Positions 8,571 to 17,206 are shown, counted from the first letter of the stretch. The stretch: DNA of 64,000 nucleotides from Skermanella pratensis (GCF_008843145.1 NZ_CP030265.1:3774501-3838500), one strand, 5' to 3'. Made by a program: numbers and translations. Notes: generated by a model not told the origin, from the letters alone.

Positions 8571-10067
8571 TCAGCCCGCGGCCCTGCCTCGAACCCCAAG
8601 GCTGGCTTCGGTGGCCCGGCGCACCAGTTCCGCCGTGTCGATCGAGGTCAGCCGGCCGTTCCGCTTGAGGATCCGGCCGTCGACCATGACCATGTCGATG
8701 TCCGACGGACCGGCGGAATGGACCACCATATGGGCAATGTCGGTCGTCGACACCGCCTGGAGCCCGCCGGTGCCGATCATGATCAGGTCCGCGCGCTTGC
8801 CGACCGCGATCGATCCGACGCGATCGGACAGACCGAGCGAGCGGGCGCCTTCCAGCGTGCCCAGTTCGAGCGCCCGCTTCGCGGTCATGCCGGACTCCTG
8901 CTCCGCCTGGCCGTTGAACAGGTTGTGGGTGATCTTCATGACTTCCAGCATGTCGGCCCTGCCGGTCAGCGGCGTCGTGTCGACCGACAGCCCGATGCCG
9001 ACGCCGCCGTCCAGGAAAGCCTTGAGCGGAGGAACGCCGTAGCCGATGGTCATTTCTGAATAGGGTGAAACGGTTATGACGGCTTTGCGGTCCGCCAGCA
9101 TTCCGATCTCGGCGGACGAAATGTGGGTGGCGTGGACGACCTGGAAACCCTCGTGCAGCAGGCCGAGACGCTCCAGTGCCGCCACGTGCCCATGGTCCGC
9201 CGGCGTCGAGTTGGCATGGAGGGTGATGGGCAGCCCGCGCTCACGCGCGGCATCGTAGTCGGCCCGGTAGACGGCTGGCTCGACCGGAACGATGCGGCTC
9301 CCGCCATCGTCCGTCGCGACCGCCTGGACGCCGCGCCAGCCGAGGCCCAGAGTAAGCAGGCCATCATCCCCGTATTCGTCCCATTGGTCATGCAACCGTA
9401 TGAAGTCGGCGACGTCCAGCGGCTGCTGCGGCGACAGCGGGCGATAGGGACCATAGGAGAAGCGGCCGCGGATGCCGCTGTCCACCAGCGCCTGGAGGTC
9501 GCCGCGGGCATGCCGGGGAGTGCGGATATTATGGCACCAGTCATGGACGGTCGTAATGCCCGCGTTGATCGCCTCGGCGGCCGACAGCAGCGTGCCGGTA
9601 TACATGTCTTCGGGATCGAATGCAGATCCGATCTTCGACACGACCTGGAAATATCCGTTCCCCGGGGTGCCGGTCGCCATGTTGCGCATCAGCGACGTCC
9701 ACATGTGCCAGTGCGTATCGACGAACCCGGGAGCGACGACGAAGCCGGTGCCGTCGATGGTTTCTGCGGACGGCGCGGCAAGGTCCCTGCCGACGGCGAC
9801 GATGACCCCGTCCCGGACATGGACGTCGCTTTCCGGAAGGTCGCCGGCGCCAGCCTCCAGGGTGAGCACATGGGCACCGCGGATTATGAACTCGCCGCGG
9901 CGCGGGGACTGGTGAACGAGTCGACCAGATCCGGCGGCGCCGGTTTCGGCAAGGGAGGAGCGGAACGGCATCAGCGCCGTGCCGAGCGCCAGTCCGCCCA
10001 GTAAGGAGCGCCGGCTCAGGGCGAGGGGGCGCGGACCGGAAAAACTGCAGCAGTCACAAGGCATCAT
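8571..10067 (-). CDS. Tat-exported amidohydrolase (cytosine deaminase/chlorohydrolase-like)
   Basis: A 498-residue metal-dependent hydrolase. Its Tat-type signal (LALSRRSLLGGLALGTALM, residues about 15-33) is unusual for this mostly cytosolic family. H119 and H121 in DTHWHMW are the first metal ligands. HANSTP (about 285), HATHIS (about 315) and a later Asp in LSVDTTPL complete the pattern of the ATZ/TRZ-like subfamily. It probably hydrolyses an amide or deaminates a ring in the periplasm; the substrate is unknown. It lies upstream of the SDR in the same orientation. Confidence 0.85.
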   Translation of the reverse strand: MMPCDCCSFSGPRPLALSRRSLLGGLALGTALMPFRSSLAETGAAGSGRLVHQSPRRGEFIIRGAHVLTLEAGAGDLPESDVHVRDGVIVAVGRDLAAPSAETIDGTGFVVAPGFVDTHWHMWTSLMRNMATGTPGNGYFQVVSKIGSAFDPEDMYTGTLLSAAEAINAGITTVHDWCHNIRTPRHARGDLQALVDSGIRGRFSYGPYRPLSPQQPLDVADFIRLHDQWDEYGDDGLLTLGLGWRGVQAVATDDGGSRIVPVEPAVYRADYDAARERGLPITLHANSTPADHGHVAALERLGLLHEGFQVVHATHISSAEIGMLADRKAVITVSPYSEMTIGYGVPPLKAFLDGGVGIGLSVDTTPLTGRADMLEVMKITHNLFNGQAEQESGMTAKRALELGTLEGARSLGLSDRVGSIAVGKRADLIMIGTGGLQAVSTTDIAHMVVHSAGPSDIDMVMVDGRILKRNGRLTSIDTAELVRRATEASLGVRGRAAG

Positions 10068-10199
10068 GGACCTTTCGAGAGATGATGACGGGCATCGTCT
10101 CCCCTCAGATCTGAAGCTGGATCGGTCCGTTTCCAGTATGTCGGCATCTTCCGGTCCCTATTCGGCACCGGATCGACCGTTACCGGCCAGCCGGGAGCC

Positions 10200-10397
10200 T
10201 CAGCGCTTGGCGTTCTGGTCGGCTTCCCGGATCGCCGCTTCATGATACCAGCCGCTGCCGGAAGCACCTTCGAAGACCGGCGTCGATGCCGGATCCGCCG
10301 CCGCCTTCGCCTCTTCGGCAAAGCTGCGGAGCCGTGCGCCGGCTCTTGCGGGAAACTTGATTATTCTGGCCGTTTGAAAACCGGGGTTCATGGTCAT
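10200..10397 (-). CDS. gstI: GstI-like DUF2735 small protein, glutamine synthetase II regulator
   Basis: A 65-residue basic protein, MTMNPGFQTARIIKFPARAG..., with the 'TA.Ii.FP.r.r' core of DUF2735. AAGGAG stands nine bases before the ATG. It is divergent from glnII, with 432 bp between the two starts. In Rhizobium leguminosarum a protein of the same size encoded upstream of glnII, GstI, is reported to inhibit GlnII synthesis at translation; this match is by size, motif and position. The C-terminal third (SGWYHEAAIREADQNAKR) is charged. Assignment is moderately firm; function here is inferred. Confidence 0.72.
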   Translation of the reverse strand: MTMNPGFQTARIIKFPARAGARLRSFAEEAKAAADPASTPVFEGASGSGWYHEAAIREADQNAKR

Positions 10398-10829
10398 TGT
10401 TTACATCTCCTTAAATCAGGCCCCCAAAACTAGGCTACCGCCATCAGAGTATATAATGTCGCACCGGCAGGGTTTGCACCCTTTTGTGCAAACGGCTTCA
10501 TTTAAAATCACTGATTGCCTATTTTGTTGGCACTTGGATGTTTGCCCAGTTCTTTGGCACCCATCTGCCAAGGAAGGCATTCATCGAGCCGGTACCGTGC
10601 CCGACTTGGCTTTTCGAAAGGATTTGGGACGATCCCCACACGTCGCCGACGCATCGATGGCGGGTGCCCGAGCCGTCCCCGACCACCGCGCCGGCTGGCA
10701 TGCCGAGTGCAAAGAGACATCGCGTGCAAAGAGAAACGATGCGTCGGTGGGCGCCCGCGCCTCCCGGCGGCAGGAAGCACTGCACCAGTTTTTCGAACAA
10801 CATGTCCAACACCTGATGAGAGACCCGCA
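10398..10829. promoter_or_regulatory. divergent gstI-glnII control region
   Basis: 432 bp with no supported gene. It contains the 20-bp palindrome at 10473-10492 and an AT-rich stretch at about 10450-10520. I looked for a sigma-54 -24/-12 element (GG-N10-GC) before glnII. The TGGCAC words near 10529 and 10556 do not have the right spacing to a GC, so I do not annotate one. Confidence 0.5.
10473..10492. promoter_or_regulatory. palindromic operator candidate, NtrC-like half-sites
   Basis: TTTGCAC-CCTTTT-GTGCAAA is a perfect 7-bp inverted repeat. The half-sites GCAC/GTGC match NtrC boxes, but the spacer is six instead of seven bases, so the match to the NtrC consensus is imperfect. The site is 76 bp upstream of the gstI start and 338 bp upstream of glnII, a reasonable place for an enhancer or repressor. 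Confidence 0.45.
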
Positions 10830-11876
10830 ATGACCAAGTATAAGCTGGAGTACATCTGGCTCGACGGGTACACTCCGGTTCCGAATCTGCGTGGAAAAAC
10901 GCAGATCAAGGAATATGCAGACTTCCCCACGCTCGAACAGCTCCCGCTCTGGGGCTTCGACGGAAGCTCGACCAAGCAGGCGGAAGGCAGCAGTTCCGAC
11001 TGCGTCCTGAAGCCCGTCCGCATTTTCCCGGACAGCGAACGCAAGAACGGTGCGATCGTCCTGTGCGAAGTCATGATGCCCGACGGCGAGACCCCTCACC
11101 CGTCGAACATGCGGGCGACCATCCTGGATGACGAGGGCGCCTGGTTCGGTTTCGAGCAGGAATATTTCTTCTACAAGAACGGCCGGCCGCTCGGCTTCCC
11201 CGATACCGGCTATCCGGCGCCCCAGGGTCCCTATTACACCGGGGTCGGCTATGGCAAGGTGGGCGACGTGGCCCGCAAGATCGTCGAGGAGCATCTCGAC
11301 ATCTGTCTGGCCGCGGGCATCAACCATGAGGGCATCAACGCCGAGGTGGCGAAGGGCCAGTGGGAATTCCAGATCTTCGGCAAGGGCTCCAAGAGGGCTG
11401 CGGACGAGATGTGGGTCGCCCGGTACCTGCTGGAGCGGCTGACCGAGAAGTACGGCATCGACATCGAGTACCATTGCAAGCCGCTCGGCCAGACCGACTG
11501 GAACGGGTCCGGCATGCACGCCAACTTCTCCACCGCTTATCTGCGCGAGACGGGCGGCAAGGAGTATTTCGAGAAGCTGATGGCCGCGTTTGAGACGGCG
11601 AAGGACGAGCATATCGCGGTCTATGGCCCGGACAACCACATGCGGCTGACCGGCAAGCACGAGACCCAGTCGATTCACACCTTCAGCTACGGCATCGCCG
11701 ACCGCGGCGCCTCGATCCGCGTGCCGCACAGCTTCGTGCGCAACGGGTACCGGGGATATCTGGAAGATCGCCGTCCGAACTCCCAGGGCGACCCGTACCA
11801 GATCGCTTCCCAGATCCTGAAGACTGTCGCGACCGTTCCGACGGGCGCCGAAGCCGACGTTTCGGCCGCCGCGTGA
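10830..11876 (+). CDS. glnII: glutamine synthetase II (eukaryote-like GSII)
   Basis: A 348-residue GlnII that joins glutamate and ammonia with ATP in the cytoplasm. It opens MTKYKLEYIWLDGYTPVPNL, followed by LPLWGFDGSSTKQAEGSSSD, the typical GSII N-domain. Catalytic blocks are FGFEQEYFFY (about 109-118), NHEGINAEVAKGQWEFQI (about 168-185), GSGMHANFS (about 228-236) and RVPHSF...GYRGYLEDRRP (about 297-316). Length equals rhizobial GSII. There is a weak GAGAG ribosome site. A small divergent gstI-like gene and a strong hairpin after the stop frame the locus. Nitrogen control by NtrC is expected from relatives. Confidence 0.97.
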   Translation: MTKYKLEYIWLDGYTPVPNLRGKTQIKEYADFPTLEQLPLWGFDGSSTKQAEGSSSDCVLKPVRIFPDSERKNGAIVLCEVMMPDGETPHPSNMRATILDDEGAWFGFEQEYFFYKNGRPLGFPDTGYPAPQGPYYTGVGYGKVGDVARKIVEEHLDICLAAGINHEGINAEVAKGQWEFQIFGKGSKRAADEMWVARYLLERLTEKYGIDIEYHCKPLGQTDWNGSGMHANFSTAYLRETGGKEYFEKLMAAFETAKDEHIAVYGPDNHMRLTGKHETQSIHTFSYGIADRGASIRVPHSFVRNGYRGYLEDRRPNSQGDPYQIASQILKTVATVPTGAEADVSAAA

Positions 11877-11882
11877 GCACGA

Positions 11883-11917
11883 GTCGCGGCGTGGATATCT
11901 TGCATCCACGCCGCGAC
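11883..11917. terminator. 14-bp stem hairpin after glnII
   Basis: Perfect inverted repeat GTCGCGGCGTGGAT / ATCCACGCCGCGAC with a seven-base loop, seven bases after the glnII stop and just before the convergent doxX stop (11937). No T-run, but length and position support a two-way terminator. Confidence 0.7.
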
Positions 11918-11936
11918 CCGCTCCCGGCGCGAGATG

Positions 11937-12434
11937 CTACAGATAACGGCCGTTCTCGCGGCGCCACCGCCAGCCGTCGATGCTGAAGCGGCCGGGTCCC
12001 GCCGCGGCGAAAGCCAGGAGACCGCCTGTGATCGCCAGGTTCTTCATGAACTGGGTCTGCTGGGCGGCCATCTGCTCGGGCGGCATGATCCAGTAGCGGT
12101 GTGCGATGTAGGTCGCGACGACGGTGAAGGCGGCCACCAGGAGGGCGGCCAACCATGTCCATGCGCCGAGAATGATTGCGAGCCCGCCGAAGAACTCGAC
12201 GAAGGCTCCGAGCGGTGCCATGACGGACGCAACCGGAACCCCCATCGATTCCATCCGCGCGGTGAACGCCGAAAGCTCCATCACCTTGCCGAACCCGCTG
12301 TGCAGGAAGATCGCGCCGATCGCGACGCGGCCGATCAGCAACAGCCCGTCCTGCCAACCGGCAGTCAGCCTGTCTCCCGAAATTTCCACTTCCGCCCTGG
12401 GAAGCGGCGCAATCGTCTCGTCATATCTCGCCAT
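11937..12434 (-). CDS. DoxX family membrane protein
   Basis: A 165-residue inner-membrane protein with four predicted helices (about 33-52, 66-92, 95-115, 133-152). LLIGRVAIGAIFLHSGFGKV and the later PLGAFVEFFGGLAIILG are DoxX/SURF4-like signatures. Start ATG 12434 (MARYDETIAPL) with GGAG upstream is preferred over TTG 12446. The family is linked to redox or thiol stress in some bacteria; function here is unknown. It stands alone between glnII and the arsenic operon. Confidence 0.82.
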   Translation of the reverse strand: MARYDETIAPLPRAEVEISGDRLTAGWQDGLLLIGRVAIGAIFLHSGFGKVMELSAFTARMESMGVPVASVMAPLGAFVEFFGGLAIILGAWTWLAALLVAAFTVVATYIAHRYWIMPPEQMAAQQTQFMKNLAITGGLLAFAAAGPGRFSIDGWRWRRENGRYL

Positions 12435-12548
12435 GTTCGACTCCAATTCCTGCTGAATGACCCCGGATCAGGATGTTTCTCACTCCAACAGAGTGAAGCC
12501 ACCTCCGTCAACAGACCGGTCGGTGCAGTTCGTTCCGGAAGATCGGGT

Positions 12549-13670
12549 TCAATGGCGGGACAGGCCGCTTGGCCCGGCCGGCGCCCGTACCGGTTCCGCC
12601 GCCTCTTCCGGGAAACGGTCGCGGGTGCGGTTGCACAGGGCCACAAGCGACAACATCACCGGCACTTCCACCAGCACTCCGACCACGGTCGCCAAGGCGG
12701 CGCCGCTTTCCAGCCCGAACAGGCTGATCGCCACCGCGACGGCCAGTTCGAAGAAGTTGGAGGTGCCGATCAGTGCCGCCGGGGCGGCGATCGCGTACGG
12801 TATCCGCCATGCCCAGGCCCAGGCGTATCCGATCGCGAAGATGGCATAGCTCTGGACCAGCAGCGGCACCGCGATCAGCAGGATCACGAACGGCTGCTCG
12901 ACGATGGTCCTGCCCTGGAAGCCGAACAGCAGCACGATGGTCGCCAGCAGGCCGACGATCGTATAGGGCTTCAGCCGGCCGGTGAAGCGCGTGACGGCAT
13001 CGGGGTCCTCCGCGGCACGCAGGGCGCGGCGGGTCGCGTAGCCGGCCGCAAGCGGGATGACCACATACAGCACCACCGACAGGATCAAGGTCTGCCAGGG
13101 CACGATGACGTCGGTCACGCCCAGCAGCAACGCCACGATCGGCGCGAAGGCGATGACCATGATGATGTCGTTCAGCGAGACCTGGACCAGCGTGTAGGTC
13201 GCGTCGCCGCGGGTGAGCTGGCTCCACACGAAGACCATCGCGGTGCAGGGTGCGGCCCCCAGCAGGATCATGCCGGCGATGTATTCCTTGGCGTCCTGCG
13301 GGTCGACCAGGTCGCGGAACAGCAGTTCGAAGAACAGGATGCCGAGCCCCGCCATGGTGAAGGGCTTGATCAGCCAGTTGACCACCACGGTGATCACCAG
13401 CCCCTTGGGCCGCTCGCCGATGCGGCGTAGGGACGAGAAGTCCACGGCCACCATCATGGGATAGATCATCACCCAGATCAGCACCGCGACGACCAGGTTG
13501 ACCGAGGCGAATTCCAGCGTCGCGAGGAGGCCGAACAGGCTCGGCATCAGCAGCCCCAGGGCGATGCCGGCGCCGATGCACAGGGCGACCCAGACGCTGA
13601 GATAACGTTCGAAAGCACCCAGGGGCGCGCCGGCGGAACGCCGGGCCGTGATCTCGCATTGAGCGGACAT
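12549..13670 (-). CDS. acr3: ACR3-family arsenite efflux transporter
   Basis: A 373-residue inner-membrane As(III) exporter with about ten helices. The start region [19 protein letters not shown], the central [18 protein letters not shown] (conserved Cys in helix 4) and [20 protein letters not shown] are ACR3 hallmarks. It is the last gene of the operon arsRC-gapdh-arsJ-acr3, 18 bp after the arsJ stop. It removes As(III) made by the ArsC domain, complementing ArsJ, which removes arsenylated phosphoglycerate. Regulation by the ArsR domain of the first gene is expected. Confidence 0.95.
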   Translation of the reverse strand: MSAQCEITARRSAGAPLGAFERYLSVWVALCIGAGIALGLLMPSLFGLLATLEFASVNLVVAVLIWVMIYPMMVAVDFSSLRRIGERPKGLVITVVVNWLIKPFTMAGLGILFFELLFRDLVDPQDAKEYIAGMILLGAAPCTAMVFVWSQLTRGDATYTLVQVSLNDIIMVIAFAPIVALLLGVTDVIVPWQTLILSVVLYVVIPLAAGYATRRALRAAEDPDAVTRFTGRLKPYTIVGLLATIVLLFGFQGRTIVEQPFVILLIAVPLLVQSYAIFAIGYAWAWAWRIPYAIAAPAALIGTSNFFELAVAVAISLFGLESGAALATVVGVLVEVPVMLSLVALCNRTRDRFPEEAAEPVRAPAGPSGLSRH

Positions 13671-13688
13671 GATGTTGAAATATCTCCT

Positions 13689-14951
13689 TCAATCGCCGTC
13701 GGGAACAGCACCCGCCGGCCGGGCGGCATGGGTCGCGTCCACATGGGCGCCGGTCGGCAGCAGCAGCACGAGCGCCGCCGATGCCGCGACCAGTCCTGCG
13801 GCGGTCAGCAGGCAGCCGGCAAGGCCGAACCACTGGTAGGTCAGGCCCGACAGCAGGCTCCCCACCAGACGCCCGCCGGCATTCGCCATGTAATAGAAAC
13901 CGACGTTCAGCGCGACCTTGTCGGCATCGGTGAACGCCAGGATGAGGTAGGAGTGCAGCGAGGAATTGACGGCGAAGGCAACGCCGAACAGGCCCAGGCC
14001 GACCATGACCGCCGCCGCCGGGTCGACCCCGGCCCGGAGCGCCCCGACGAGCGCCAGCGGGATGACCGCCAGCACGGCCGCCCACAAGCGGGCGGCCCGC
14101 ACTTCGGACGAGGTGCCGTCGGTGGAGCGCCGGACGATCGCCGGGGCCGCCGCCTGCACGAAGCCGTAGCCGATCACCCAGGCCGCCAGGAAGCCGCCCA
14201 CCTGGGCGAAGCTCCAGCCGAGCTGGGCGTAGAGGAAGATCGGTACGCCGACCACAAACCAGACGTCGCGCGCCCCGAACAGGAAGAACCGCGCCGCCGA
14301 AAGGATGTTGATCTCCGGCGACTTGGCGAACAGGCTGCGGAACCCGGCCTTCGCCTTGGATTTCCCGAAATCGCCCCTCAACAGCACCATCGCCGCCACG
14401 AGCACCAGGGAAAGCGCCGCGGCCATCAGCCAAAGCCCCTGGACGAAACCGATCGTGGACAGAAGCAGACCGCCCAGGAAAAAGCCCACGCCCTTCAGCG
14501 CGTTCTTGGAGCCGGTCAGCAGCGCCACCCAGCGGAACAGCGTGCCCTCGGCACCGGCGGGCACCACGAGCTTGATCGCGCTCTTGGAACTCATCTTGGT
14601 GAGGTCCTTGGCGATGCCGGCCAGCCCCTGCGCCGCAACCACGTAGGCGACGGACAGGGCGAACTGCCACTCCGGGTCCAGCAGGGACAGCATGACCAGC
14701 GCCGCCACCTGGAGCCCCAGCCCGGCATAAAGCGTGATCCGCAGCCCCAGCCGCGATCCGATCCAGCCGCCGATCAGGTTGGTGACGATCCCGAAGAATT
14801 CGTACAGGACGAACAGGAACGCCAGTTGGAACGGCGTGAAGCCCAGGGTGTGGAAATGCAGCAGGACCAGCATGCGCAGGGCGCCGTCGGTCAGGGTGAA
14901 GCCCCAGTATGCCGCGGTGACGATGGCGTAGTCGCGCAGGGTTCCGCCCAT
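13689..14951 (-). CDS. arsJ: ArsJ organoarsenical (1-arseno-3-phosphoglycerate) MFS exporter
   Basis: A 420-residue major-facilitator protein with about 12 helices. The N-terminus RDYAIVTAAYWGFTLTDGALRMLVL and motif KDLTKMSSKSAIKLVVP are typical of ArsJ. It extrudes 1-arseno-3-phosphoglycerate formed by the partner GAPDH. Start ATG 14951 lies 11 bp after the gapdh stop with GAGG upstream, consistent with translational coupling. The C-tail is Ala/Gly-rich and probably unstructured. Arsenate detoxification without reduction is the established role of the GAPDH-ArsJ pair. Confidence 0.95.
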   Translation of the reverse strand: MGGTLRDYAIVTAAYWGFTLTDGALRMLVLLHFHTLGFTPFQLAFLFVLYEFFGIVTNLIGGWIGSRLGLRITLYAGLGLQVAALVMLSLLDPEWQFALSVAYVVAAQGLAGIAKDLTKMSSKSAIKLVVPAGAEGTLFRWVALLTGSKNALKGVGFFLGGLLLSTIGFVQGLWLMAAALSLVLVAAMVLLRGDFGKSKAKAGFRSLFAKSPEINILSAARFFLFGARDVWFVVGVPIFLYAQLGWSFAQVGGFLAAWVIGYGFVQAAAPAIVRRSTDGTSSEVRAARLWAAVLAVIPLALVGALRAGVDPAAAVMVGLGLFGVAFAVNSSLHSYLILAFTDADKVALNVGFYYMANAGGRLVGSLLSGLTYQWFGLAGCLLTAAGLVAASAALVLLLPTGAHVDATHAARPAGAVPDGD

Positions 14952-14962
14952 GTCCGACCGCC

Positions 14963-15982
14963 TCAACCCTGCTGCATGTGGCCGGCCACCTTGGCCGCCA
15001 GTTCGGCGAGACGGTGGGCGTAGCCCATCTCGTTGTCGTACCAGGCGAAGATCTTCACGGCGGTGCCGTCGACCACCAGGGTGGACGGGCCGTCGATGAT
15101 CGACGACCGGGTGTCGCCGCGGAAATCGATCGACACCAGCGGCCGGGACTCGAAGCCCAGGATGCCCTTCAGCGGGCCGTCGGCCGCCTCCTTCAGGAAG
15201 GCGTTGACTTCCTCCGCCGTAGTCGGCCGGGCCACCTCGAACACGCAGTCGGTCAGCGAGCCGGTCAGCAAGGGCACGCGCACGGCCAGCCCGTTCAGCT
15301 TGCCCTGCAACTCGGGATAGATAAGCCCGATCGCCGTGGCCGAGCCGGTCGAGGTGGGGATCAGCGACATCAGCGCCGAGCGGGCGCGCCGCAGGTCCTT
15401 GTGCGGCGCGTCCACGACGACCTGCGTATTGGTCGCGTCGTGGATCGTGGTGATGACGCCGTGGCGGATGCCGAGTCTTTCCTGGATCACCTTGACGACC
15501 GGCGCCAGGCAATTGGTGGTGCAGGAGGCGGCGGTAACCACATGATGCTCGTCCGGATCGTACAGATGGTCGTTGACGCCCATCACGACGTTCAGGGCGC
15601 CCGGCGTCTTGACCGGCGCCGCCACGACCACCTTGCGGGCGCCCCGGTCCAGGTGCGGGGTCACCGTTCCGGTCGTGACGAACTTGCCCGAGCATTCCAG
15701 CACCAGATCGACGCCCAGGTCGGCCCAGGGGATGCCGCCCGGCTCGCCATGGTCGGTGAAGCCGATGCGCCGGCCGTCAATCCGGATGGTGCCGTCCTCG
15801 GCGGCGACCGGCACGGGCCAGCGGCCCTGGACGCTGTCGAACTCCAGCAGGTGGGCGGCCGTTTCCGGGCCGCCCTTCACCTCGTTGACATGGACGATGT
15901 CGAGCAGGCCGCGGTCTACGGCGGCCCGGCAGGCAAGCCGCCCGATGCGGCCGAAGCCGTTGATGCCGACACGGATGGTCAT
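14963..15982 (-). CDS. ArsJ-associated glyceraldehyde-3-phosphate dehydrogenase
   Basis: A 339-residue type [26 protein letters not shown] (NAD site, residues 2-21), [12 protein letters not shown] (catalytic Cys near residue 155), and C-terminal [15 protein letters not shown]. Start ATG 15982 follows AAAGGTG; the longer open frame has no better signal. In ars operons this enzyme accepts arsenate in place of phosphate, giving 1-arseno-3-phosphoglycerate for ArsJ. Upstream lies a MITE-like insertion that separates it by about 270 bp from arsRC, longer than the other spacings in the operon. Confidence 0.94.
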   Translation of the reverse strand: MTIRVGINGFGRIGRLACRAAVDRGLLDIVHVNEVKGGPETAAHLLEFDSVQGRWPVPVAAEDGTIRIDGRRIGFTDHGEPGGIPWADLGVDLVLECSGKFVTTGTVTPHLDRGARKVVVAAPVKTPGALNVVMGVNDHLYDPDEHHVVTAASCTTNCLAPVVKVIQERLGIRHGVITTIHDATNTQVVVDAPHKDLRRARSALMSLIPTSTGSATAIGLIYPELQGKLNGLAVRVPLLTGSLTDCVFEVARPTTAEEVNAFLKEAADGPLKGILGFESRPLVSIDFRGDTRSSIIDGPSTLVVDGTAVKIFAWYDNEMGYAHRLAELAAKVAGHMQQG

Positions 15983-16052
15983 GGTACACCTTTCCGGCCC
16001 GCCCCCAGGGACGAGCCGTCCTGAAACGAAACAGCATCTTGAAAGAAGCACC

Positions 16053-16231
16053 AGTGGCTCGGCACAGTGTTTTTTGATGACGTTCGGCAAAGCGGAGTGC
16101 CGTAGGTCGGCCTTCGCCCGTCAGGGCGAACGCCGACACCCTGCGTCAACGCTCCGGCCACGCTGTCGGCGTCGGCCTTCGGCCGTGGCCGACATACGAC
16201 AAATCAATCAAAACTACTGTGCCGAGCCACT
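16053..16231. mobile_element. MITE-like element with 16-bp terminal inverted repeats
   Basis: About 179 bp bounded by perfect inverted copies of AGTGGCTCGGCACAGT (16053-16068 and the complement at 16216-16231), with the homology continuing imperfectly inward (TTTTGAT). There is no coding capacity. The interior holds two REP-like GTCGGCC...GGCCGAC palindromes. It sits between arsRC and gapdh inside the operon. I see no clear target duplication. Confidence 0.65.
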
Positions 16232-16252
16232 AGTCGCGGAGCTGCCCGGCGA

Positions 16253-17188
16253 TCAACCGGCGGCGGCTACCTCTTCCTCGGACAGCCTGATCCTGCCGAT
16301 CTCGGCCAGGCGGTTGCGCAGGCTGAGCTTGTCCAGCGCCTCCAGCCGGAGGCTCGTGAAGATCTTGATCCGGCATTCAAGCTCCAGGTAGGAGCGTTTG
16401 AAGACCTTCCGGACCCGCTCGTCGGACCCGACGAAAGCGGCGGGATCCTCGACGCCCCAGTGGGCGCTCATCGGCTGGCCGGGCCACACCGGGCAGGTTT
16501 CGCTGGCGGCGCTGTCGCAAACGGTGAAGACGAAGTCCAGCTCGGGTGCGCCGGGTGCGGCGAACTCGTCCCAGCTCTTCGACCTGAGATGGTCGGTCTT
16601 GTAGTTCAGGCGTTTCAGAAGCTCGATCGCCTTCGGATGCACGGCGCCGCGCGGCTGGCTGCCGGCGCTGTAGGCGTTGAACCTGCCCTGCCCCCAGCGG
16701 GTCATGGCGCATTCCGCCATGATGCTGCGCGCCGAGTTGCCGGTGCACAGGAACAGGACGTTGTAAGGTTTCTCCAGGCTTGGGCGGTCTGACATCGGAG
16801 CACTCCATGCTGCGGGTTCGGCTCGGTCCGGGCGCCCCCCGCGCCGCTCGGGAGGACAGGCGGCCGCGGCGAGCGCCTGCAGCGACGGGCTGCAGACGTC
16901 GGGATTTCCCTGGCAGCAGTCCTCGGTCAGGAAGACCAGAAGGTCCCGCATGCCATCGTAATTCGCGTTGTAGATGATCGACCGGCCGACCCGGCTGGCG
17001 GTCACGAGGCCGGCGTTGGCCATCAGCGCCAGATGGCTCGACAGCGTGTTGGGCGGCACTCCCAGCGTGCGCGCGATCTCCCCGGCCGGCATGCCCTCCC
17101 CGCCCGCCCTGACGAGCAGGCGGTAGACATCCAGGCGGGTATCCTGGGCCAGCGCCGACAGGGAGGCTATGGCGTGTTTCGTATCCAT
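16253..17188 (-). CDS. arsRC: ArsR-ArsC fusion: arsenic repressor joined to arsenate reductase
   Basis: A single 311-residue frame. Residues 1-115 are a winged-helix ArsR (MDTKHAIASLSALAQDTRLD; HTH around 33-57) with As(III)-binding cysteines C91, C92 and C99 in EDCCQGNPDVC. Residues 132-311 are a low-molecular-weight-phosphatase-type arsenate reductase with CTGNSAR (C148-R154) and VCDSAASETCPVWPG. The 16-residue Pro/Arg/Ala linker has no stop in any frame, so fusion is real as sequenced. An internal ATG (16795) with GGAG seven bases upstream could also give free ArsC. It is the first gene of the operon. Confidence 0.88.
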   Translation of the reverse strand: MDTKHAIASLSALAQDTRLDVYRLLVRAGGEGMPAGEIARTLGVPPNTLSSHLALMANAGLVTASRVGRSIIYNANYDGMRDLLVFLTEDCCQGNPDVCSPSLQALAAAACPPERRGGRPDRAEPAAWSAPMSDRPSLEKPYNVLFLCTGNSARSIMAECAMTRWGQGRFNAYSAGSQPRGAVHPKAIELLKRLNYKTDHLRSKSWDEFAAPGAPELDFVFTVCDSAASETCPVWPGQPMSAHWGVEDPAAFVGSDERVRKVFKRSYLELECRIKIFTSLRLEALDKLSLRNRLAEIGRIRLSEEEVAAAG

Positions 17189-17190
17189 GA

Positions 17191-17206
17191 TTCGAGAAAT
17201 ATCGAA
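17191..17206. promoter_or_regulatory. putative ArsR operator
   Basis: TTCGA-GAAATA-TCGAA, a perfect 5-bp inverted repeat in an AT-rich patch starting three bases upstream of the arsRC start. The position and ATTCGA/TCGAAAT half-sites fit ArsR-family operators. It also lies within the 180-bp divergent region to the enolase-like gene. Confidence 0.55.

Noticed and set aside
10529-10575. Sigma-54 promoter for glnII (TGGCAC words)
   Set aside because: The distance from GG to the next GC is 13 or 9 bases instead of 10, so neither fits the -24/-12 rule.
10515-10829. Upstream extension of the glnII frame by about 105 residues
   Set aside because: Composition is unlike GSII, the family starts at MTKYKLEY, and the stretch lies in the gstI-glnII control region.
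11934-15023. Long + strand frames opposite doxX, acr3 and arsJ
   Set aside because: Rich in His, Gln, Arg and Asp as expected from antisense of membrane proteins; no start signal or family.
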